A stretch of DNA of 64,000 bases from Punica granatum (Eukaryota; Streptophyta; Magnoliopsida; Myrtales; Lythraceae), in contig NC_045127.1 of NCBI RefSeq assembly GCF_007655135.1, positions 3,534,001 to 3,598,000 of the forward strand. The letters run 5' to 3'. The position numbers were made by a program, and so were the translations under genes. Shown piece after piece: positions 57,053 to 64,000 of this stretch. The notes beneath the pieces were generated by a model. That model did no database searches and was not told where the DNA came from. It was given only the letters and a program-made list of their open reading frames with translations. Positions within the stretch are counted from its first letter, which is position 1; each line of letters starts with the position of its first letter.

Positions 57053-57611
57053 TCTCCTCAGACCTCCCCATGCTTCAAGTGTTATGTCGACCATGAGTTT
57101 AAACCGATAATTCTGCTTCTGATCAAAGGATTGCATCTTGAACCCGAATACCTCTATGTTTGGGCTTCGATTTGAGATAACAAAAACTTTCGAACTGCCG
57201 GTTTCTATTTGTTTGTATGTATTCGATCTGCGGGTTTGTATTGCTATTCATGTATTTCTGTAACTAGTATGAGACATTCCAACTAAAAGATCCTTTTCGT
57301 GCTTACCTAACACCTAGCTGGTCGTTGACAACATGTTTATTCATGTAATTAAAGCTAGGCATCCTTGTAATACGACTTGTAGCAATATTTTATGTGGGAA
57401 AACACGATTTAACTCGTCGGTTTATAAAATCATGCCACATGCTTCCGTCTAATCTGAAATCAGATTAGTTTGCTCCGAATGTTTTGGATTGTGCTTGTTT
57501 TGTCGAATGACTCGTTTTGAAGAGCTGACCTTTGAAGGACATTTTCTTCTTCCTGACAGAAATCAAATTCATTTTCAATCTGCAGAGGAATGACTCAAAC
57601 ATATATACATA

Positions 57612-57661
<50 letters not shown>

Positions 57662-58120
57662 CCAGTTATTTAGTTGAGAGAGACGAAATCAATCGTGATT
57701 TCACTCAAAATTTAAAAAAATCACGATTTCACAATCTTATCTACTTGACCCTTATAGTCAATTTCATCATGAAATCGTTCAACAAAGTTATCCGAGAATT
57801 TGGTCTAGTATATAATGTTGGCCCGACTTTGAGAGGGATACTCTGCGTGCTTGTGATATTACGATGATAAAAAGGATTTCATACGGACAAAGGATCTAAG
57901 CTATTGAGTCTCGATAATTATTCATTGTCATCGGTCAGCTTATTCGACCGGACCAAACATATAGAGCAAGAAACACGATTACAAAATTAAGTAACGCTAT
58001 AGAGCTTTAATATCAATAAATTAGCTTAATGTTGGCAAAAGCAAAACCCTTGCCACATGCGAATCTGCAAAGCTAACTTAATAAAATTAGCATAATCCCA
58101 TGCTTTTAGGTGAAGTAAGA
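57053..58120. other. LRR gene 3' flank and spacer
   Basis: Starts with the 3' untranslated region. A long AT microsatellite (57615-57656) sits in the middle. No recognised coding region. Confidence 0.45.
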
Positions 58121-58129
58121 CTACGTAAA

Positions 58130-58242
58130 ATATCTAAGGATTCGATATCCAGTAGGATTATCCGTGTCCCTTTATTAAATATTTAGAATTTTTATTTTAA
58201 TATACTAGGCTCATGGGTGTCATTGTAATCGAAAAAAAAAAA
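58130..58242 (+). mobile_element. SINE copy C, 5'-truncated
   Basis: Begins near the B-box (GATTCGATATCCAGTAGGAT) and continues GTGTCCCTTTATT..., GGTGTCATTGTAATCG plus a 12-A tail. It matches the 3' half of SINE copy A (GGTTCGATATTTAGTGGGAT ... TTTGTAACCG plus A). The A-box half is missing. Confidence 0.6.
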
Positions 58243-59028
58243 ACTCGAGCACTCCACCAATATTTGAGAAAGACAATGAGGAGAGACACACAATAATGAT
58301 TCACTTGGAAACTCCCACAGACGATTGTGACCAACGTGATGCTGCGATGTCCCTTCGAACGGGGAGGTTAGAAATTCGAGGGTTGTTCGTGCATTAAAAA
58401 TTCTTCCACGTGCACCGAAAAGGACTTTTAGGCTCATATCCTTTACCGAGACTTGACGATTCAAGTATCACTGCCTCCACATATGACGGAAGGCTAGCTC
58501 TATTGTCGCTCGATGGTCCCTCTAAGAAGCATTGGGATTCAAGGAGGATGGAATTTTACATTGCGGTCGGACTTGCGATCCCAACCAGGGCTTTATTGTC
58601 AAGAAAATGGACACTTTGGGTATGTGCAATATCCCACGACAGATATTCTTCCCCATGCAATATCTAACAACCCGTCTGGTTGCCCTGATTAGATTTGGGA
58701 TTCCGGTTCAAATTTAATCCCTCCTATTTCCAATTCTTTGTCTATTCTAATCCCCTCCAATTCCTATCCCACTAATCAAAACCACCAAAGTTTTCATTAA
58801 GAAGAACGATTAACTGTTCACTCACAACCCTTTAGAGGAAACACAAATACATTAAACAAAAGTGGTACATGATATGATCTTCAACAAGATCAAGATCTCC
58901 ACACAAATTTTCCACTTTTATTCTTTTCTTGATCTAATGGATATCATGAACAGGAAACAAAATAGACACCCAGGGGAAAAAAAAAAAAGGGAGAGGGAGA
59001 AAAATGAAAGTTGTTTTTAGAGAAAATG

Positions 59029-60319
59029 GTCAAATACACGATGAAAGATTGATTTTGTATCGAATTATTTTTTACAACGCATAAAACCTTAATTGTTAAA
59101 AAGCAAACTAGAGGAGCCATTCCGTTTGGTTTCGTCAAGAGCTGAGCGGAATCGTTCACGTGGCATTTTTAATTCATTCTTTCTCTCTCCCCTTTTTTGT
59201 TTGAATTTCTTTACTTTTTTTTATTATTATTCTTCATTTTCTCCTCTCTCCCTCCCTCCCCTTTCATTTACCTGAACCTAGTGTAAGTTAAAAGGCCAAA
59301 ACCAGTTTCTTTCCCATAATTTGTTGATGAAGAAAATCATCTTGATAAGCAAACACTTACAGAATTTTAGCATTACTTTTTCAATATTTCAATTTTAATG
59401 TTATCATCCTTTCATTTTTCTTAAAATAAAATATATAGTAATTAGATTAATTAATAACCTCGTGCATCATACATACATACACACACACATATATATATAT
59501 ATATGTGATCTGATGGGAAATTCATCAATTTACGATCTTATTATTGTTTGCTAGCGACGGAGCAACAAACAAAACAACAAATAACATTCGATTTAGAGAG
59601 AGAGAGAGAGATCTGCAAAATTTAGACCGGAGTCTCCCTCCTACTCGTCTTCCTCCGCCGCCGCCGTCCGTGATCCGCCATTTCCTTGTCCCCTCCAAGG
59701 GTTCATTTTTCAATCCCCAAATTCAATCTCTCCATTCCCTGATTATGCACTCCCCTCACGATTCTCGATCGCCATTGCGATTTTTCAATGACGCCGGCAC
59801 TTGATCTGCGTTGGCTCCGCTTGCTGCTTTACGTTTTGCGATATCTGGGTTTTGGATTTTGGCCGGGCAAGCGTTGATTTGCGGGTGGGCCTCCGCTAAT
59901 TTCCTGAATTTCTATTGATTATTGATTGGCTGAGTGTGGGAGTTCTTCCATGGAAATAGATAATCGGGTGTTGATCTGATTGGATTCGAGTACGAGGTTT
60001 TAGGGTTCCTACAGGGCTTCCGCTAGGTGTTGCCTCTTTCATGCCCATCCTTCTCTCTCTCTTCCCCACACATTTTACCATGCTTTCCCCACACATTTCC
60101 CATGTGACAGAGGATGAATGGGAGGGAAAACATTAGAGAAAGAGAGAAGAGAAAATGAAAGAAAAAAAAAATAGAGAAATTCAAATAAAATGGGGGAGAG
60201 AATAAGAATGAATTAAAAATGCCACGTGAACAATTTCGTCAAACGGAAGGCTCCTCTAATTGTAAAAAATAATTCGAGAGCATAATTAATCTTTCATGAT
60301 ATATTTGACCGTTTTTTCT
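59029..60319. mobile_element. Long-inverted-repeat element carrying gene-like cargo
   Basis: The left arm (about 59030-59272) and right arm (about 60108-60318) are inverted copies: GGTCAAATACACGATGAAAG on the left against the complement GGTCAAATATATCATGAAAG on the right, then GAGGAGCC, CACGTGGCATTTTTAATTCA and a CT-rich run in both. The interior (about 59520-60100) is unlike the arms: it has a GA repeat, a CT/CCG-rich leader-like stretch (CTCCGCCGCCGCCGTCCGTG, about 59653) and short ATG frames. That is the usual look of the 5' end of a plant gene, so this may be a Pack-MULE-type capture. No transposase is encoded and no clear target duplication was found. Confidence 0.65.
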
Positions 60320-60519
60320 TATCTTTATTCGAAATAATTAAAAAAAAATTAGACAAAAAGGAAAAAGCTCAACTCTATTCACACGACCATGTCCCCATCC
60401 ATCATCATCATCATCATCATCACATCAATGTTCCAAAAAAACCCCGCATATAGGAAAAACCTGCAATAAAGATAAACAGAACTTTTTTTTTCTTTGCTTT
60501 TTACTCCTCAAACTTTCCA

Positions 60520-62124
60520 TCAAAGTTCACCTAGGCCATCATCATGCAACTCCAGGTGTTCCCTGAAGACCTCCAACATGCTGGAGAAGGTCACAATCCC
60601 TACTAAGCTACCATCCTCCTCTATCACCCACACGTAGTTCACCCGGTGCGCTATCGCCTGGATCATCACGGCCACCAGCGAGCTCTTTGGGTGGCATACT
60701 ATGGCCTCGGATCGCCGTACCATCCTTGCCGAGTAGCCCAATGACCGCTGCCTTCCTATCCTTGGGAGCGACCCATTTGGGGAACCCACGCTCTCCTCGT
60801 CCGAGGAAGACGATGAACACCAGCTCCCACTACTCAACATTGAGGAGATAGAGGAGGAGCTGGAGCTGAAGGAGAATCCTTCCAGCAGCCCTATCAGATT
60901 CTGTTCCCTCAGCCTTGACTTGACCACACGGACGAGGTCCTCCGGTGGCCCGCCACAGTCAATGTAGGCCATGAGGTCCCCGCAAGAGAGGGTGGCGACG
61001 GCCGCCGCCACGGTCTCGTCACAGGATGCAAGGGTGAAGGGGGAGATCTCCCCGATGAGGACCCCCTCCGAGTCGGTGACGGCCACCGAGGTCTGGTGGG
61101 CCAGGGAGAGGGAGATCGGCCCGAGGGCAGAGGATGCAGGGGAGTCGTAGTCCACGGCCAGGAAGTCGGGGTTTATGAGGCCGAGGGAGTCGATGGAGAG
61201 GGCCGGAAGAGGGGAGAAGAGCGCGATCGAGCTGAGGAGGAACCGGACCACGTCTTCCTGGGTGAGCCAGCAGAACTCGAGGCCGTTGCTGTGGTGGGTC
61301 GGGCTGGCCGAGAGGGGCTTGCCGGGAAGCTTTCTTCTTGTGCTTCTTTTGGTTTGGATTGGCACCACAAGGTTCTGTGCTCCTTGTAAGATGATATCAA
61401 TGGCTTCCAACAAGCTGCAACCACAAAGAACAAGATACATAAATATGAAAATCCACCGCACTTCTTGAATTTACATACACCTGAAGCTATCTAACCCGTT
61501 ATCATTAAAAAAAAAAAAAAAGCTGAAATTTTCTAACCCAGCAACAGAGGATCAAAATGCATGCGTTCCAAGATCTAATTTTGGGGGTAACCCTGAGAGA
61601 TTTAGTCCAAGAATGCAAGATATCAAGAATGCCTAGAAACCGATTAGCTCCAAAATGTCAGTTTTTTGGGTCAACAATTAGCTGTAAAGAGAGAAAATGC
61701 CAAGAACTCGATGATCAACGACGAGGAATCCGACAACTTCCACCGAATCAGTCGAAATTTTTTACCTCGAGGAGGGCTCCAAGTGTCTTACGCTGGCGTC
61801 CGACGATTCCGGCAGAATCTCCGTCACGGGGGCCTTGAGGGCGTCACCGGGACGCCGGAGGTTGTCTTCCCGGCAGAGATAGCAGATCACATCCACCATG
61901 CACACTTTCCCCACGCACCTGCAAGCAGCACCGGCATCAACTTCAAGGGAGCTGCTGCTGCTGTTTGGGCGGTGGTCGCAGGACCATACGCTGAGGTGGG
62001 GGTCGCTGGAGCTGCGGAGGGCAAGGATGGCGTCGCCGACGGAGGCGGTGGCAGGGAGGGGCCGAAGCGCCGGCTTCCCGAGGCAGAGATCCGACACACT
62101 GTGGGATAAAAGCCCAACTGCCAT
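60520..62124 (-). CDS. CBSX5: CBS domain-containing protein CBSX5-like (2 exons)
   Basis: Exons 62124-61766 and 61414-60520 give 417 residues, in phase (AG|C) with GTAAAA and TTGCAG borders. It starts MAVGLLSHSVSDLCLGKPAL, typical of the plant CBSX5/CBSX6 group. Visible CBS-type units: DAILALRSSSDPHLSVWSCD; LLEAIDIILQGAQNLVVPIQ; TSVAVTDSEGVLIGEISPF; and near the end the best-kept one, VMIQAIAHRVNYVWVIEEDG then SLVGIVTFSSMLEVFREHL. Between the last two lies a long Ser-rich loop. CBS pairs bind adenosine nucleotides; shorter CBSX1/2 proteins regulate thioredoxins, but the role of the CBSX5 type is not settled. No transit peptide is evident. A TATA box lies 137 bp upstream. Confidence 0.9.
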
Positions 62125-62260
62125 GCAAATGCGATGATTAAGTATTAAGTTTTATGTGGGAGCTTTGCAGGTTTAGTGTTCCTGAATCCTGATGATGAAG
62201 TGTAGCTTTCTCCCCTTCGAATGTCTATTAATGGAGGGAGTTGCAGAGGGCCGAAGGGGG

Positions 62261-62267
62261 TTTTATA
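62261..62267 (-). promoter_or_regulatory. TATA box of CBSX5-like gene
   Basis: TATAAAA on the minus strand, 137 bp upstream of the CBSX5-like ATG, predicting a leader of about 105 nt. Confidence 0.5.
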
Positions 62268-62269
62268 GA

Positions 62270-63060
62270 CAAGAAGAAGAAGACGACAAGGGAGAACCGA
62301 ACGAACTTTCCTTAGAAATTTCATTCTGCTCCCTGTGTTTTTAGTTTTTCTAATTCCACTCCCTGAAGGTTTGTATTTTTACCGCTACATACCGTTTTAT
62401 CAACTCCGTCAAAGATTTAACAGAAAAGGACAGTACATGAGGTTTTTACTCTTCCGAGGCACAATGGCATCTCAAGTATGTGATTTCAGATCTGTGCTTC
62501 CAAGTCCTCAGAAGCTCTAATGGGTTCGTAAACAACGAGAATGGATGAGGATTACGGACAATCAACCGACATGCACCGAACGACAATATAGTCTGCTGCT
62601 AGGCTATATCAGTCAACCATCCAAGGGCTGGTCCAACTTTCGAATGTGCCCGATCAAATCTTGAATCTTGGAGCCTATTAACATTATTAGATAGTAACCT
62701 AAAGTTGTAACATGAATTATTTTCGGGGAAAAAAAAAGTAACCTAAACTTGAAGGTTAGATCACATTATTATAAATATTTGAGTTAAGAGTGTCATGCCA
62801 TGTGAATCTCTCTTTTTTATTTATTCATTTTTTTTTAAAGTATCATGTCATGCGAATCAACTGTGTCATCGTGTTACTTAACATGCTATTTCCGATGATT
62901 CTAAATCATATGCTCACGGCTTCATAAAATAATCATTTTCCCATTTTCTAGCACAGGTTATTTTATGATTTACTTCTAAGGAGAGATATTTGACTCTATA
63001 AAAAAATGGGAAAAAATTATAGTATAAATACTGTTCAAGGAGAGATACTCTTCATTAATT
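62270..63060. other. Spacer upstream of CBSX5-like gene
   Basis: AT-rich with no recognised gene. A short frame at 62335-62520 has no known motif. Confidence 0.4.
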
Positions 63061-63062
63061 GA

Positions 63063-63178
63063 TTTAAGCGGTTCGGTATTTATTCCGTTTAATTAAGATT
63101 TCGGGTTCGTCCTTATGAATAAAGCGATTCGGTATTTATTCCGCTTAAGTAAGATCTCGAATTCGTTCTTATGAATAC
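63063..63178 (+). repeat. Two tandem copies of a 56-bp unit
   Basis: The unit with GCGGTTCGGTATTTATTCCG at 63068 recurs as GCGATTCGGTATTTATTCCG at 63124, each followed by TTCGT(C/T)CTTATGAATA. Period 56 bp. Confidence 0.7.
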
Positions 63179-63398
63179 AAAAAATCTACACTATTAGAGT
63201 TTTATCTTTTAGTGGGCCGACCCGACTCAACTGAATTAGTCGAAATTCTATTAAATTTCTGGATACATACAGGAAAAAAAAAAAACAGAGAGATATTTGC
63301 CTTTGTTTTTTTCCCTTTTTTTATTTTTTATTTTTGTCGTTATTTGAAATTGAAGGAATACTATTTTGCCACTTTAATATTATGGTGAGAAGACCAGT

Positions 63399-64000
63399 GA
63401 GATGATTTTCCCGTTTTTACTGAATTATCTTTTCGGCTCAAAAACTTTAAAAAAACAAAATTTCTTCTAATCAATCAATTCATCAATTCTCCACTGAATC
63501 TCAGCATGAAGGATTTTTGGTGAAATTTGTGTAATAGTTTGATTGAATAATTATGGTAATTCCTTGACGAGTGGAATAAATTTCAATTTTTATGGAGAGA
63601 GTGGTTAAACTAAAACATCAGCTGCAGTGATGATGCCTGAGTTTACTCATACCTTGACGAATCGGCTGTGAGATGATGCCCGAATTAGTTTTACTCCTTA
63701 GTGGACCGATTTGGTTCAACTAAATTAGTCGAAGCTCTAATGAGATGATTTTCCCGTTTTTTACTGAATTATCTTTTCGGCTCAAAAACTTTAAAAAAAC
63801 GAAATTTCTTCTAACCAATCAATCAATCAATTCATCAATTCTCCACTGAATCTCAGCATGAAGGATTTTTGGTGAAATTTGTGTAATAGTTTGATTGAAT
63901 AATTACGGTAATTCCTTGACGAGTGGAATAAATTTCAATTTTTACGGAGAGAGTGGTTCAACTAAAACATCAGCTGCAATGATGATGCCTGAGTTCACTC
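63399..64000 (+). repeat. 343-bp tandem duplication running off the window
   Basis: GAGATGATTTTCCCGTTTTT starts at 63399 and again at 63742; similarity continues without a break to base 64000 (TTGGTGAAATTTGTGTAATA and GATGATGCCTGAGTT both recur at the same spacing). The second copy reaches the window edge, so further copies may follow. A related GTGGGCCGACCCGACTCAAC segment at 63213 and GTGGACCGATTTGGTTCAAC at 63703 suggest the unit is part of a larger family. Confidence 0.8.

Noticed and set aside
57532..57867. 111-residue plus-strand frame across the AT microsatellite
   Set aside because: It is built on the AT repeat (alternating Ile/Tyr) and has no coding signal.
61096..62137. Several plus- and minus-strand frames over the CBSX5-like exons
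   Set aside because: Shadow frames of the CBSX5-like coding sequence; none has a recognisable motif.
1..64000. Prokaryote-type systems (CRISPR, toxin-antitoxin, phage, operons)
   Set aside because: Introns, plant families and eukaryotic promoters throughout; no such arrays or gene clusters seen.

Overview
The window is nuclear DNA of a flowering plant, probably a core eudicot. Almost every gene is split by short introns, there are plant-only families (type 3 metallothionein, MLO, alpha-expansin, AP2/ERF, CBSX), the intergenic DNA is AT-rich, and plant non-LTR and foldback elements are present. The species cannot be fixed from sequence alone. No operon, phage, CRISPR or rRNA/tRNA gene was seen.

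Layout: a LINE RNase H relic (1-870, +); COX17 copper chaperone (2405-2653, +); type 3 metallothionein (3721-4721, -); an acidic-tailed protein of unknown function (6437-6865, +); a dynein light chain-like protein (8216-8816, -); chloroplast thioredoxin m (9928-11342, +); a divergent alpha-expansin (13080-14170, +); two SINEs sharing one target site (about 14.64-14.99 kb); a style cell-cycle inhibitor 1-like protein in 8 exons (17803-20846, +); a CRF-type ERF factor (22198-22893, -); a 58-residue one-pass membrane protein (24583-24902, +); a secreted glycine-rich protein ending in five 34-residue repeats (25482-27101, +); a 15-exon MLO gene (27574-31954, -); and a LINE relic (33.4-35.7 kb, -).

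From about 37.2 to 48.1 kb there is an old tandem duplication. The distal copy carries an intact 11-exon circularly permuted GTPase gene, NUG2 (45369-48459, -). The proximal copy is a 5'-truncated, damaged relative (39415-about 42033, -) whose GTPase-domain exons are still open. NUG2 shares a roughly 430-bp bidirectional promoter with a 21-exon LRRC40-like leucine-rich repeat gene (48889-57052, +). Foldback elements with long terminal inverted repeats lie in and between the duplicated blocks, in the last intron of the LRR gene, and at 59.0-60.3 kb; the last one carries a gene-like GC-rich cargo. CBSX5-like (60520-62124, -) and a repeat-rich tail close the window.

The genes do not form a pathway. 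Many look housekeeping (copper delivery to cytochrome oxidase, plastid redox control, ribosome assembly), and five of the promoters carry clustered TGGGCC/GGCCCA (site II-like) motifs. Exon borders were placed by hand from splice signals, reading-frame continuity and family knowledge; none is checked against transcripts.
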